Part shown: piece by piece, positions 9,089 to 19,500 of the stretch | Layout of the letters: each line of letters begins with the position of its first letter | How positions within the stretch are numbered: position 1 is the stretch's first letter | Assembly (NCBI RefSeq): GCF_004358345.1 | Contig: NZ_CP037952.1 | Location: 3,472,001-3,536,000, forward strand | Source: Parashewanella spongiae | Lineage (GTDB): Bacteria > Pseudomonadota > Gammaproteobacteria > Enterobacterales > Shewanellaceae | DNA length: 64,000 bases | Direction of reading: 5' to 3' | The notes under the pieces: generated by a model | Told to the model about the DNA's origin: nothing | Database searches by the model: none | What the model saw: only the letters and a program-made list of their open reading frames with translations | Made by a program: the position numbers and the translations under genes

Positions 9089-10132
9089 ATGCTTAACCGT
9101 TGGATCAGCCAAGCTATTCAAAAAATTGAAGCCGACTTTCAACGCAGTGCTGACACTCATTTAATAAAGCTAGACATCCCTTCGTTACATGGAATCAATA
9201 TATACCTTAAGGATGAAAGCACTCACCCAACAGGTAGCTTAAAACACCGTCTAGCCCGTTCGTTATTTCTCTATGCCCTTTGCAACGGTTGGATTAAAGA
9301 AGGCAGACCTATTATTGAATCCTCATCAGGTAGTACGGCTGTTTCTGAAGCTTATTTTTCACGCTTACTTGGGCTTCCTTTCATCGCTGTTATGCCTAGA
9401 AGCATCGCCAAAAAGAAAATCCAACAAATCGAGTTTTACGGTGGGAAATGTCATTTTGTGGATCATTCCAGTGAGATTTATGCTGAATCTGAGCGTTTAG
9501 CTAACGAGTTAGGTGGCCACTATATGGATCAATTTACCTACGCTGAACGCGCTACAGATTGGCGTGGTAACAATAATATTGCTGAATCCATTTTCACCCA
9601 AATGCAACTTGAACCTCATCCCATCCCTAATTGGATAGTTATGAGTCCAGGCACTGGTGGTACATCTGCAACCATTGGACGATATATTAGGTATCAATGC
9701 ATAAAGACCAAACTATGTGTTGTCGACCCTGAAAACTCAGTGTTTTACGACTATTACCACAGCAATGACAAAAGGTTATTTTGTGATAGTGGAAGCAAAA
9801 TAGAGGGCATTGGTCGTCCGCGTGTTGAGCCTTCTTTTATCTCTGGCGTGATCGATTATATGCAAAAAATCCCTGATTCAGCCTCTATCGCTACTGTTCA
9901 TTGGTTAGAAAACTTAATAGGTCGAAAAGCGGGTGCATCAACCGGAACTAATTTATATGGGGCGCTAAAACTCGCCAAAGAAATGCAGTTAGAGGGAAAA
10001 CAAGGCTCGATTGTTACGCTGCTATGCGACTCAGGAAATCGTTACCTCGATACCTACTACAACGCGCAATGGGTACAAGAACATATTGGCGATTTATCCG
10101 AGCATAAAAGTTGGCTATCTCAATTTACGTGA
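9089..10132 (+). CDS. PLP-dependent cysteine synthase-family enzyme (Cds1/CysK-like)
   Basis: The protein has the fold-type II PLP pattern: the Schiff-base lysine is in PTGSLKHR, the substrate loop is SSSGST, the phosphate-binding glycine loop is [12 protein letters not shown], and the C-terminal [16 protein letters not shown] is typical of the PLP-dependent cysteine synthase family that includes L-cysteine desulfhydrase Cds1. It probably makes or breaks cysteine; the direction cannot be read from sequence. The ATG at 9089 is chosen because a GGA-type site precedes it; in-frame ATGs at 9053 and 9077 would add up to 12 residues. CysB is encoded 12 kb away. Confidence 0.8.
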   Translation: MLNRWISQAIQKIEADFQRSADTHLIKLDIPSLHGINIYLKDESTHPTGSLKHRLARSLFLYALCNGWIKEGRPIIESSSGSTAVSEAYFSRLLGLPFIAVMPRSIAKKKIQQIEFYGGKCHFVDHSSEIYAESERLANELGGHYMDQFTYAERATDWRGNNNIAESIFTQMQLEPHPIPNWIVMSPGTGGTSATIGRYIRYQCIKTKLCVVDPENSVFYDYYHSNDKRLFCDSGSKIEGIGRPRVEPSFISGVIDYMQKIPDSASIATVHWLENLIGRKAGASTGTNLYGALKLAKEMQLEGKQGSIVTLLCDSGNRYLDTYYNAQWVQEHIGDLSEHKSWLSQFT

Positions 10133-10354
10133 GAAGCAGGTATAAGATGAGTTATACCAATTACAGTTATACCTAGAGGCATTGGCATCTACACAGAATG
10201 ATTAATAGTTGACCACTTGAACCATGATCATTGTTTTTTCAGGAACTGATCTTATGCTCTGTGATCACAGAATTAAATTTTGCTTTTAAAAACAAATTCC
10301 ATGGACTTGTTCGCTGAAAATAATTTATCTTGCCTGTTAGAATTTCGCCTTAAA

Positions 10355-10616
10355 CCTAAATAAATTGGGTGGGAGCGTTCATATACGCAGAAAAATTACT
10401 GATAGCAAGGCATGAATAGCAGTAAGTAGTGGTTACCGACATACAAAACTGTCATTACTTCGTTTCTACTTGCAAAATTTATAACGCAGCTAGCGGTGAT
10501 TTTGGCAAGTATATGAATGTTCAGCACTCACCTGATGGGTGAATTCAGGTTGTTTAATTTTGTATTTAACTTAAATAGATTGAAGTTAAATTGTGCGTTC
10601 AACCGATTTATTTAAG
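10355..10616. repeat. Non-autonomous repeat B, copy 1
   Basis: The element is bounded by imperfect inverted ends: CCTAAATAAATTGG on the left and the complement of CCGATTTATTTAAG on the right. It shares a core (CTGATAGCAAGGCAT ... TATAACGCAGCTAGCGGTGA) with the copy at 33786-34017, and carries an extra block (GACATACAAAACTGTC) that also occurs in the repeat at 24661-25213. No coding capacity is visible. The rest of the 850-base gap before it holds one isolated end of repeat A (ATACCAATTACAG, 10153-10165). Confidence 0.7.
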
Positions 10617-10646
10617 TTAAAGAAAGATAACAAACTTTGGTTAAAC

Positions 10647-10877
10647 CTAAAAACATCAGTTGAACGCTGAGTATATGAGTAACTGTTTGAGCAATGCGAT
10701 GATTTTATTATCATGGCTTTCACCCAATGAGTGAAGTGCTCTACGCTCACAAGCTTGCTAAAATGACTGCTATTTGCGTTGTAACTTTTGCAAGTAGAAT
10801 AACTACTTGCTGCAAGCTATGCCTTACTATCAGCCATTTTTTTACGCTTGAGAACGCAGTCAACTGATGTTTCTAGG
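10647..10877. repeat. Non-autonomous repeat C, copy 1
   Basis: The 231-base element has 18-bp ends CCTAAAAACATCAGTTGA and the complement of TCAACTGATGTTTCTAGG, one mismatch apart. It is nearly the same as the copy at 24923-25155. Its core is the reverse complement of the repeat B core, so B and C are two arrangements of one family. It lies 30 bases from repeat B, end to end. Confidence 0.8.
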
Positions 10878-10985
10878 TTAATTGATGGTAAATCGATCTA
10901 GATTGAAAAGAAATGTAAGCAAACAATATCATCTCACAAATATTGTCTATATTTAATTTATGATCTATCAATCAAAATTCACTAC

Positions 10986-11756
10986 ATGATAAACACTAAA
11001 AATAAGCTGTTTCCTAAGAATTATGTCTTTCTCATCTTGCTTTTTACACTTTCAAATCTGTCGTTTCTACCTGACGTTAAACATTATATAAAACAACAAG
11101 ACCACAGCACTTTTATGTTTACGTTTAATAGTGAGTTATTAAGCCTCTTTGGCTTTGAGTTTATGACAAACACTTTGATGACAGTTCATATTCTGGCGGC
11201 CATTGGTCTTATTTTCTTAATGTTTACCCAAATTATGATCACTTTCTATAGTTCACCAAGTGCAAACATTAGAAAAGTACACAAAATCATGGGCTGGTTT
11301 ATCACCACAGTTTCATTACCCACCTTCTATGTATTATCGATACTTTCTTGTCTATTAATCATTAAAACACCTTTTAACCAGTTTTTATTTTTACTCATAG
11401 GCACTGTGGTATTGTTCGCTTTTATCAGAAGTATTATGTGTGCGACAAAACGTCAGTACAAAAAACACGTCGATTATATGCTTGTTGCTTATTTGTCATT
11501 ATGTACAGCAGGTTTTTATCGAATCATCCTTTTTTGTCTATCAAAGCTTGGACACGACGTGCTTTACATGAGAGGTGCTGAGCCGATAGATGGTGGTTTA
11601 ATACTTACCTACGCTTTACTTGCGACTGTGTTATTTATGGCCTTTTACCAACAAAAAACCATAAAAGATAATGCTAATTCTCTTATCCTTATTGCTGGCG
11701 GCTTAGTTATTTCTCTTATAATTCTTCCATGGGATTTTTGGGGGCATCCTAACTGA
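10986..11756 (+). CDS. Multi-pass membrane protein, DUF2306-like
   Basis: The 256-residue protein has about seven hydrophobic segments (near residues 12-30, 62-85, 103-125, 128-148, 165-185, 205-222, 230-250). The pairs VHKIMGW and KKHVDYMLVAY, each with a conserved His, match the DUF2306 pattern (LHRxLG ... HrrWM). The function is unknown. It is a single gene between repeat DNA and mfd. Confidence 0.6.
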   Translation: MINTKNKLFPKNYVFLILLFTLSNLSFLPDVKHYIKQQDHSTFMFTFNSELLSLFGFEFMTNTLMTVHILAAIGLIFLMFTQIMITFYSSPSANIRKVHKIMGWFITTVSLPTFYVLSILSCLLIIKTPFNQFLFLLIGTVVLFAFIRSIMCATKRQYKKHVDYMLVAYLSLCTAGFYRIILFCLSKLGHDVLYMRGAEPIDGGLILTYALLATVLFMAFYQQKTIKDNANSLILIAGGLVISLIILPWDFWGHPN

Positions 11757-11852
11757 ATCACTTTCAGTTAATGATTTGATAGGATTGGTATTCACTGATA
11801 ATGCGTATACAATGATGCCAATTTTTATGGTTTATCAGTCGATTAGTATTCA

Positions 11853-14800
11853 ATGGCGATGTTTTCAGTATTTACTCCACCTAAAATAAAAAAAACGATT
11901 AAAACTCAATATGTTTCAACTCTAGGAGGTATTTCTCAGGCAATAGCGCTAAAGCAAACAATAAAGCAATTTGCTGGTACTTCACTTTTAATCACTGCTG
12001 ACACACCGACAGCAATTTTACTTGAAACTGAGTTAAGTTATTTACTGCAAAATGAAACTATTGAAGTTTGCTTGTTTCCTGACAGAGAAACCCTGCCTTA
12101 TGATAATTTTTCTCCGCATCAAGATCTTATCGCTCAGCGCTTAGAGACTTTGTATCGATTATCAGATAACCAGCAACGCGTTATTATTGTTCCAATAAAT
12201 ACGCTTGTCGTGCGTTTGCCGCCACAGTCGTTTTTATCTGGTAATGTTTTGCTGCTTAAAAAGGGCGATACTTATTCTTTACAACTCGTTCGTCAACAGC
12301 TTATTGATGCGGGCTATCACCACGTCGAACAAGTGTATGAACACGGTGAATTTGCAATACGTGGCTCCATTATTGACATCTTTCCCACTGATTCCAAGCA
12401 GCCTTTGCGTATCGAGCTTTTTGATGACGAAGTAGAATCTATTCGATATTTTGATGCGGAAACCCAGCGTTCTGAAAAAGAAATTGACTCGGTGCGTATG
12501 TTACCCGCAAAAGAGTTTCCTACAGATAACAAAGCGATAGAAACCTTCAGGCAAAATTATCGCAACCGGTTTGAAGCTACAAGTAAAGCCGCTGAGTCAG
12601 TTTACCAACAAGTAACCCGTAAGATATTACCCTCAGGTATTGAAAATTATTTACCTTTGTTTTTTGACGAATGTGCTACCTTGTTTGATTATTTGCCCGA
12701 AAACTGTCAACTACTGACTGTTGGCGATATTGAGGCCGCCGCAAAACACCACTTTACTGACATTGAGCAACGATTTGAAAATCATAACGTTGATATTTTA
12801 AGGCCACTACTGAAACCACAAGAGCTTTACTTACTGTTAGAGCAAGTATTTGCAGCATTTAAACCAATGCCACGTTTTCAATTTGAAGCCAATACTGAAA
12901 ACGAAAAATATGTACAAGCCGATGTCGAAAAACTACCTGAAGTCAGTGCTAATCACAAATTAAAACAACCAATGTCGTTGCTTGCTGAATACTTACCATC
13001 TTCAAAAAGAACACTCTTTATTGCTGAGTCGGAAGGTCGACGAGAAGCCCTTTTAGACTTATTCAATCAAATTAATGTTAAACCGAGCCGCTTTGAGCAT
13101 TTTGATGACTTTGTTGATGATAAATCATCACTCGGTATTATTGTTGCGCCTCTCAGCCATGGTTGTTTATTGCGGCTAACAAAAACAAAGATGATCAGTG
13201 TCATTTGTGAAACCGAGTTATTTGGACAGAGGATCAGCCAACAACGTCGACGAGACAAGCAAAAACAAGTCAGTAGTGACACCCTGATCAAAAACCTTGC
13301 TGAATTAAAAGTGGGTCAACCTGTCGTTCACCTTCAACATGGGGTTGGGAAATATCAAGGACTCGAAACCCTTGACACAGGTGGACTTATTGCCGAATAC
13401 CTTAAACTTGAATACGCTTCTGGCGATAAATTATATGTCCCTGTGAGTGCATTACACCTCATTAGCCGTTACAGCGTTGGGAATGATGACGGCGCAACTC
13501 TTAACAAGCTAGGCAATGAAACATGGGCTAAAGCCAAGAAAAAAGCCATCGAGCGGATCCGTGACGTAGCGGCTGAATTATTGGATGTGTATGCAAGACG
13601 TGAAGCACGTCCCGGGCATGCTTGTGAAATCAACCAGCAAGAATATGCTCAATTCGCGCAAGGTTTTCCATTTGAAGAAACCGCTGATCAAGAAACAGCG
13701 ATTAATGCCGTTGTCACTGACATGAGCGCCAACATTTCGATGGATAGACTGGTTTGTGGCGATGTTGGTTTCGGTAAAACCGAAGTGGCAATGCGGGCAG
13801 TTTTTGTTGCTGTGAACTCTGGCAAACAAGCGGTTATTTTAGTTCCCACTACCCTACTCGCTCAACAACATTATGAAAACTTCCAAGATAGATTTGCTGA
13901 TTGGCCCTTCCAAATTGAAGTTCTTTCAAGGTTTAAAACCGCAAAAGAACAGCAGCAAATAGTGGAAAACCTAGCTTCTGGTAAAGTCGATGTTGTCATT
14001 GGAACGCACAAGCTGCTCAACGCGGACATGTCATTCGATCAATTAGGTTTGTTAGTTATTGATGAAGAGCATCGCTTTGGTGTGAGACAAAAAGAAAAAA
14101 TTAAAGCCTTGCGAGCCCACGTAGATATTCTGACTCTCACTGCTACACCAATTCCACGAACATTAAACATGGCTATGTCCGGAATGCGAGATTTATCCAT
14201 TATCGCCACTCCACCAGCCAAACGCTTAGCGGTAAAGACCTTTGTTAGAGAATATGATAAAGCCACAGTAAAAGAAGCACTTCAACGTGAAATTTTACGC
14301 GGTGGCCAAGTGTATTTCCTGCACAACAATGTTGAAACCATTGAAAAGTGTGCCGAAAATATTCGCGAATTGTTGCCGGATGCTCGGGTAGTAGTGGCCC
14401 ATGGTCAAATGCGTGAACGTGATTTAGAAAAAGTCATGTCAGACTTTTATCATCAAAGATTTAATGTACTTGTTTGTACCACAATCATTGAAACAGGCAT
14501 TGACGTACCAACGGCAAATACCATTATTATGGATCGTGCTGATAACTTCGGCTTAGCGCAACTGCATCAACTTCGTGGTCGTGTTGGTCGTTCCCATCAC
14601 CAAGCTTATGCGTACTTACTTACACCTCATCCCAAACGGATGAGTAAAGATGCCCTAAAACGCCTCGAAGCCATTGCTGAACTGGAAGATCTTGGCGCAG
14701 GATTTATGTTAGCGACTCAAGATCTCGAAATTCGTGGTGCCGGTGAGCTTTTAGGTGACGAACAAAGCGGCCATATTTCGAAAATGGGTTTCACCCTTTA

Positions 14801-15329
14801 TATGGAGTTACTTGAGTCAGCGGTTAAGTCATTAAAGCAAGGTAAAGAACCTTCGCTCGATCAGTTAATGAATCAGCATTGCGAAATAGATTTAAGAATA
14901 CCTGCACTCTTGCCGGAAGATTATGTTTTTGATGTTAACATTCGCTTATCACTCTATAAGCGAATTGCTAACTGTGATTCGGAAACGTCGATTGATGAAA
15001 TGAAAGTGGAGCTCATTGACAGGTTTGGTTTACTTCCAGATGCCGCCAAAAATCTAATGGATCTAACTTTATTAAAACACACGGCCAGTGAGTTAGGTTT
15101 AAGCAAAATTGATGTTCATTCTAAAGGCGGTGGCATTGAATTTACACCAACTCATAATATCGACCCTATGTTTATTATTGGTTTATTGCAATCTCAACCA
15201 CAAATATATCGAATGGATGGACCGAATAAGTTAAAGTTTACTTTACCAGCCGAGAGTAACGAAGATCGTTTAAAGTTGGTAAAACTATTATTACAACAAC
15301 TTGCTGAACACCGTACGGGAGATTCATAA
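11853..15329 (+). CDS. mfd: Transcription-repair coupling factor
   Basis: The full-length 1158-residue Mfd removes stalled RNA polymerase and recruits UvrA. Visible parts are the UvrB-like N-terminal module (to about 350), the CarD-like RNA polymerase interaction domain (about 483-555, starting VGQPVVHLQHGVGKYQG), the RecG-like helicase with Walker A GDVGFGKT (636-643) and DEEH (737-740), the motif VI region HQLRGRVGRS, and the C-terminal D7 domain. All key residues are present. Its stop is directly followed by the csiV start codon, so the two are translated as one unit. Confidence 0.98.
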   Translation: MAMFSVFTPPKIKKTIKTQYVSTLGGISQAIALKQTIKQFAGTSLLITADTPTAILLETELSYLLQNETIEVCLFPDRETLPYDNFSPHQDLIAQRLETLYRLSDNQQRVIIVPINTLVVRLPPQSFLSGNVLLLKKGDTYSLQLVRQQLIDAGYHHVEQVYEHGEFAIRGSIIDIFPTDSKQPLRIELFDDEVESIRYFDAETQRSEKEIDSVRMLPAKEFPTDNKAIETFRQNYRNRFEATSKAAESVYQQVTRKILPSGIENYLPLFFDECATLFDYLPENCQLLTVGDIEAAAKHHFTDIEQRFENHNVDILRPLLKPQELYLLLEQVFAAFKPMPRFQFEANTENEKYVQADVEKLPEVSANHKLKQPMSLLAEYLPSSKRTLFIAESEGRREALLDLFNQINVKPSRFEHFDDFVDDKSSLGIIVAPLSHGCLLRLTKTKMISVICETELFGQRISQQRRRDKQKQVSSDTLIKNLAELKVGQPVVHLQHGVGKYQGLETLDTGGLIAEYLKLEYASGDKLYVPVSALHLISRYSVGNDDGATLNKLGNETWAKAKKKAIERIRDVAAELLDVYARREARPGHACEINQQEYAQFAQGFPFEETADQETAINAVVTDMSANISMDRLVCGDVGFGKTEVAMRAVFVAVNSGKQAVILVPTTLLAQQHYENFQDRFADWPFQIEVLSRFKTAKEQQQIVENLASGKVDVVIGTHKLLNADMSFDQLGLLVIDEEHRFGVRQKEKIKALRAHVDILTLTATPIPRTLNMAMSGMRDLSIIATPPAKRLAVKTFVREYDKATVKEALQREILRGGQVYFLHNNVETIEKCAENIRELLPDARVVVAHGQMRERDLEKVMSDFYHQRFNVLVCTTIIETGIDVPTANTIIMDRADNFGLAQLHQLRGRVGRSHHQAYAYLLTPHPKRMSKDALKRLEAIAELEDLGAGFMLATQDLEIRGAGELLGDEQSGHISKMGFTLYMELLESAVKSLKQGKEPSLDQLMNQHCEIDLRIPALLPEDYVFDVNIRLSLYKRIANCDSETSIDEMKVELIDRFGLLPDAAKNLMDLTLLKHTASELGLSKIDVHSKGGGIEFTPTHNIDPMFIIGLLQSQPQIYRMDGPNKLKFTLPAESNEDRLKLVKLLLQQLAEHRTGDS

Positions 15330-16472
15330 GTGTTACGTTTATTAAGTCTAACTACAGTTTCCTTGATAATTGCGATAGTTACTGCGTTAATATCAGCCTT
15401 CAAGGTTCAAGCTGCAGCTCCTGAGCGCTGGTTTGAAGTTGAGCTTTATATTTTTAAACGTGACACTTCAAGCACTGAGCAATGGCCGGAAACATTTCTC
15501 CCAAACAAACTACGTGGTAATGTAGATTTGATCACTCCAATCGTTCGTACCGAGCAAGAAATTCATCCAGCAGTGGTGTGCTCTGAGTTAGATAATGCTT
15601 TTGCTCTAGAGGCTGATTTAAGTAGCTCAATGATGGATGACTGCGTTTCACAAGAAGCCATTACTCAAGAGCGACTTCCTGTTCGAATCCCATTTGAAAT
15701 ATCCCAAATTGACGCGCCGCTAGTCTATCAAGGAAGTCCTGCTAGTTTACTGACTTTATCTCAAAGTCAATTTAATGGATTAATTACTAAGATAGAAGCA
15801 GAGTCTGGCAATCAAAGTTTACTTCACATGACTTGGCAGCAAGCCATGCTGCCTAAGCGTAAAGCCAAAGCGTTACATATTTTTGCAGGAAAAGATCTCA
15901 GTAATGAATTCCAAGATGATGGCTATCCAATCGTCACTGAAGAGGCCATTACTGAGCTAGATAAAATACTATCTAAAGATTCTGGATCAGTTTCACCATC
16001 CGTTAATGATAATCAAGATGCTGGTATAAACGCTTATACAGACAATGTTACTTTAGCCAATGATAATGCGCCTAATTCATTAGATCTCAAACCTCAAAAA
16101 ACACCGATATGGCAATTAAATGGTAAACTCAATATTTATCTAAACCATTATCTTTATATCGAGGCTGATTTGCGATTGCGTGAGCCTGGAATTATAAGGT
16201 CCCACGCACAATCTACTGATAGCTTTCCTATGGGTGAAGACGGTTTCACACCTTCCGCTATTAAAGCGACACCAGATCATGTCGCAAGCGTTCAACACTT
16301 TTTGTACTCCATTCCGCTCATTCAAAACCGCAGAGTGCGAAGTAGTGAGGTACATTATTTTGATCATCCTAAAATGGGGATGTTTATCCAAATTAGGAAA
16401 ATGACTCAACCAGTAGAAAAACCTATAGAGTTAACCGATGACCATACTCTACAGCCTAACCCTGATCTTTAA
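15330..16472 (+). CDS. csiV: CsiV-family peptidoglycan-binding protein
   Basis: The 380-residue exported protein starts at a GTG immediately after the mfd stop, with GGGAGA about 8 bases before it. A signal peptide (to about residue 28) is followed by [13 protein letters not shown], the hallmark opening of the CsiV family. The C-terminal region ([38 protein letters not shown]) is also typical. Family members bind peptidoglycan in the periplasm. The mfd-csiV order is conserved in Shewanella. It overlaps the convergent ycfP-like gene by 17 bases. Confidence 0.85.
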   Translation: MLRLLSLTTVSLIIAIVTALISAFKVQAAAPERWFEVELYIFKRDTSSTEQWPETFLPNKLRGNVDLITPIVRTEQEIHPAVVCSELDNAFALEADLSSSMMDDCVSQEAITQERLPVRIPFEISQIDAPLVYQGSPASLLTLSQSQFNGLITKIEAESGNQSLLHMTWQQAMLPKRKAKALHIFAGKDLSNEFQDDGYPIVTEEAITELDKILSKDSGSVSPSVNDNQDAGINAYTDNVTLANDNAPNSLDLKPQKTPIWQLNGKLNIYLNHYLYIEADLRLREPGIIRSHAQSTDSFPMGEDGFTPSAIKATPDHVASVQHFLYSIPLIQNRRVRSSEVHYFDHPKMGMFIQIRKMTQPVEKPIELTDDHTLQPNPDL

Positions 16473-16992
16473 ACGATTTAATCACAGGTAAATGAACACC
16501 AAGAGCTGAAAATTTATGGCTTTGGTGTTCATCCCATATAATATCGTAGTAATCACTTAACACATCATAGCTTTGCAGATTGTCCATGACTTCATCATGG
16601 CGAGATAAAATACACATCGCTTTGTTTTTACTTCTAAACTCGTGCACACATTTATTGGCAATGTCGGCATATTCTTCGGGCCTATCTATTCGACCATTCA
16701 TAGTCAGTTCTGGCCGCAAATTAGGGTTGATTAATACTGATCGTAATCCCGTTAAAAAACCTATACGTTCAGCCCAGTAAGCCCCAAGACCTACCCCAAT
16801 AATTAATGGTGACTTATCATCAGAAAGCTTTATCTGTTTGACAACTTCATTCAATAAATATTGCATATCATTTTTTGGATGTTGTGTGCTGTAGCTCAGC
16901 AACCTTACATCATCATCAATAAATTGTAATTGACGCATTTTTTCGTGATTGCCTAGGCTCGTTGCATCAAAACCATGAAGATATAAAATCAT
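16456..16992 (-). CDS. ycfP: YcfP/YqiA-type alpha/beta-fold esterase-like protein (UPF0227)
   Basis: The 178-residue protein starts [12 protein letters not shown] and contains [15 protein letters not shown], the UPF0227 alpha/beta-hydrolase pattern; the nucleophile elbow reads G-x-G-L-G-A rather than the usual G-x-S-x-G. RHDEVMD and HQSHKF resemble the Asp and His regions. YcfP is a small protein of unknown substrate, linked with nagZ in Enterobacteria. Here nagZ is 1.2 kb away on the same strand, separated by repeat A and an SDR gene. Confidence 0.8.
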   Translation of the reverse strand: MILYLHGFDATSLGNHEKMRQLQFIDDDVRLLSYSTQHPKNDMQYLLNEVVKQIKLSDDKSPLIIGVGLGAYWAERIGFLTGLRSVLINPNLRPELTMNGRIDRPEEYADIANKCVHEFRSKNKAMCILSRHDEVMDNLQSYDVLSDYYDIIWDEHQSHKFSALGVHLPVIKSFKDQG

Positions 16993-17016
16993 TTCATAAA
17001 CTCGTTGTTGAACGTT

Positions 17017-17333
17017 ATACCAATTACAGCAATTAACTTCCCACTCAGCAAGAGCTAAAGGATTTCAGTACAAGGCGCAAGTTTGAAGTATTATATTCCC
17101 TACGGCCGCCATACAAAGCTGGCGTTCAACGCACTTCGTGCTTTTGTCGGGATAATTCAAGAACGTGCAACGCAGCAATGGAAACCTTTAGCCTTACTCT
17201 TCGGGAGCTTGTATGCGCAAAAATTACTTCACAAAATTATCTCAACGTAGATAACTATGTTTTCGCTAATTTCGTTTGTACTTTGTGCGCATACATAGCT
17301 CTGAGTTGAGCATTTAATTACTGTAATTGGTAT
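17017..17333. repeat. Repeat A, copy 1 (about 317 bp)
   Basis: It is bounded by inverted ends ATACCAATTACAGCAATTA and TAATTACTGTAATTGGTAT. Two further copies lie at 20891-21209 and 46599-46916, both in the opposite orientation to this one. No open frame of note lies inside. It accounts for most of the gap 16993-17466. Confidence 0.9.
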
Positions 17334-17466
17334 TATTGCAAAATACCAAAATAAAACCATTGCATGTATGAGTTACATCAAACATTAACACTTCACTCAT
17401 TCGCTCTATTCCTATTTCTCTCCTATTATTTTTAAAGCGTAAAGAAATAAAGACAAGGTACAACTT

Positions 17467-18171
17467 ATGGATAAGGTATTGCTAATTACTGGCGGTAGCC
17501 GAGGGATAGGGAAAGCAACTTGCCTGTACTTTTTAGAAAAGGGCTATCGAGTTATTAACCTTTCCAGAAATAATTTAGCGCTCGAAGGCGTCACTCAGTT
17601 TTATATTGATTTATCATTTCCTGACTCAATTCATCAACAAAAAGAGCTGCTACTTTCTGAGTTAAAAGATGCTGAAAAAATTGTATTAGTCCATTGCGCA
17701 GCCAGTCATAACAAAAATAATATTTTAGATATTGTTCAACAAGAGCTAGTGAAAAGTCTCGCCATCAATATTGTGTCTCCTACCGTGCTAACACAAATTA
17801 TTTCATCTATTATGCCAGCAGGATCTTCCATCATATACCTCGGTTCATCTTTGAGTGAAAAAGCCTTACCTAATACATACTCATACAGTACCAATAAGCA
17901 CGCTGTTATTGGTATGATGCGAGCAACTTGTCAGGATTTATCTGGTACAGGTATACATACTGTCTGTGTGTGCCCTGGATTTACGGATACTGAGATGTTG
18001 CGTCATCATATAAACAACAACCCAAATGCTCTTTTTGCTATAACACAAAAAGTATCATTCAAACGTTTAATAACCCCATCAGAAATTGCAGAGACATTGT
18101 TTTTTTGCTCGAAAACCCCTGCAATTAATGGTTCTGTCATTCACGCGAATTTAGGGCAAGTTGAAACTTAA
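17467..18171 (+). CDS. Short-chain dehydrogenase/reductase
   Basis: The 234-residue protein is a classical SDR: cofactor motif TGGSRGIG (8-15), the catalytic serine region YLGSSLSE, and active-site Tyr-x3-Lys in YSTNKHA. The Arg after the Rossmann strand (SRNN) suggests NADP(H). The substrate is unknown. AAGG lies about 10 bases before the ATG. Its last four bases overlap the end of convergent nagZ. Confidence 0.88.
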   Translation: MDKVLLITGGSRGIGKATCLYFLEKGYRVINLSRNNLALEGVTQFYIDLSFPDSIHQQKELLLSELKDAEKIVLVHCAASHNKNNILDIVQQELVKSLAINIVSPTVLTQIISSIMPAGSSIIYLGSSLSEKALPNTYSYSTNKHAVIGMMRATCQDLSGTGIHTVCVCPGFTDTEMLRHHINNNPNALFAITQKVSFKRLITPSEIAETLFFCSKTPAINGSVIHANLGQVET

Positions 18172-19202
18172 GGTTCACTTATATCCCAAATGTTTTGAGC
18201 TACTTCTGTAGCCATTTGCCAGCGTGTTAAATTTTCGAGTGCCGATAGTAATTTCCCATTGTCAGGTTTAAGTAAACTTGCTGGGAATAATGGCTGACTT
18301 TCTGGCCAGACATAATCGTTCAAGAGTAAATTAGCAGCCTCGCTATTGTTACAGACTAAAATCATATCGCAACCTGCATTCAATGCAGCATCCGCACGCT
18401 GTTTAAAGTTTCCAGCAATAGTCGCTCCTTCCATTCCTAAATCATCTGAAAAGATGACTCCATCGAATCCGAGTTCACCTCTAAGTACGGTTTGAAGCCA
18501 GTATTCAGAAAAACCAGCAGGATTTACATCAACTTTAGAGTAAACAACATGAGCAGGCATAATACCCTTGAGCTGCTTATTGGTAATGAGCGACTTAAAC
18601 GGCAAAATATCATACTCGAAAATCTCATTTTTGGCTCGTTCGTCAATAGGCTGCTTAATGTGTGAGTCAGCCTTAACAGTTCCATGACCTGGGTAGTGCT
18701 TACCCACAGCGCCCATACCAGCATCACTCATGCCATCAATAAATGCATTAGCAAGCTCTATGACTTCTAACGGATCGGAACTAAAGCTGCGACGGCCTAT
18801 AACATCACTGACGCCATCAACATCAAGTACTGGAGCAAAACTCAAGTCGATATCGCACGAAAGCAACTCAACAGCCATTAAAAAACCTAACTCTTTGGCC
18901 CATTTTTTAGCTTGAGTCATCTCATTATTTGTTGCTGGAAGAATCGCTCCCATAGCTGGAATATGAGTAAAGCCTTCTTTAAAGCGTTGAACGCGTCCAC
19001 CTTCATGATCGACAGCGATAAGTAGATTCGGACTGGCGGCACGAATTGAGGCGACTAATTCAATTAATTGCAATTTAGACTCGAAATTACGAGAAAATAA
19101 GATAACACCGCCAACCATAGAGTGTTTCAAGTTAGCTATTTCATTCGAGGTTAACTCGGTTCCTTCAAGATCTAGCATTAAGTAACTCAAAATATGCTCC
19201 AA
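18168..19202 (-). CDS. nagZ: Beta-N-acetylglucosaminidase NagZ
   Basis: The 344-residue GH3 enzyme of peptidoglycan recycling cleaves GlcNAc from 1,6-anhydromuropeptides in the cytoplasm. The signature loop KHYPGHGTVKADSH is at 168-181, with the catalytic Asp/His pair. The nucleophile Asp is in FSDDLGMEGA. LIAVDHEGGRVQRF is the conserved substrate region. No signal peptide is visible. The length matches E. coli NagZ. Confidence 0.96.
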   Translation of the reverse strand: MEHILSYLMLDLEGTELTSNEIANLKHSMVGGVILFSRNFESKLQLIELVASIRAASPNLLIAVDHEGGRVQRFKEGFTHIPAMGAILPATNNEMTQAKKWAKELGFLMAVELLSCDIDLSFAPVLDVDGVSDVIGRRSFSSDPLEVIELANAFIDGMSDAGMGAVGKHYPGHGTVKADSHIKQPIDERAKNEIFEYDILPFKSLITNKQLKGIMPAHVVYSKVDVNPAGFSEYWLQTVLRGELGFDGVIFSDDLGMEGATIAGNFKQRADAALNAGCDMILVCNNSEAANLLLNDYVWPESQPLFPASLLKPDNGKLLSALENLTRWQMATEVAQNIWDISEP

Positions 19203-19322
19203 AATAATGATAAAACTGGCTCATTAAGTCATACATTTTGGGGTTATTCAAATATCTAAACTCTAATGGCTTATTGTTATACAACGAAATATTTAACTAA
19301 CAAACAACAAAAGAACTAACTC

Positions 19323-19359
19323 GAATTATTTACATTAGAAAATCTAATGTAAATAATTC
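19323..19359. promoter_or_regulatory. Perfect 17-bp inverted repeat upstream of sdaA
   Basis: Arm GAATTATTTACATTAGA, loop AAA, and exact complementary arm TCTAATGTAAATAATTC. It is AT-rich and has no T tract, so it is not a standard terminator. It lies 142 bases before sdaA and 121 bases upstream of nagZ, in their shared divergent control region. An operator or hairpin role is inference. Confidence 0.6.
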
Positions 19360-19500
19360 ATGTCACTTATGTAATACTAACTGAATAAAACAACTAATAA
19401 CCCTATTATCTAGACCCGAAGAATATCGGCCAACAGATAATTATAAGGGAACACCGATTAATAAATTAAAATAACAAGATCAAAAAATAGGCTTGCAGAT

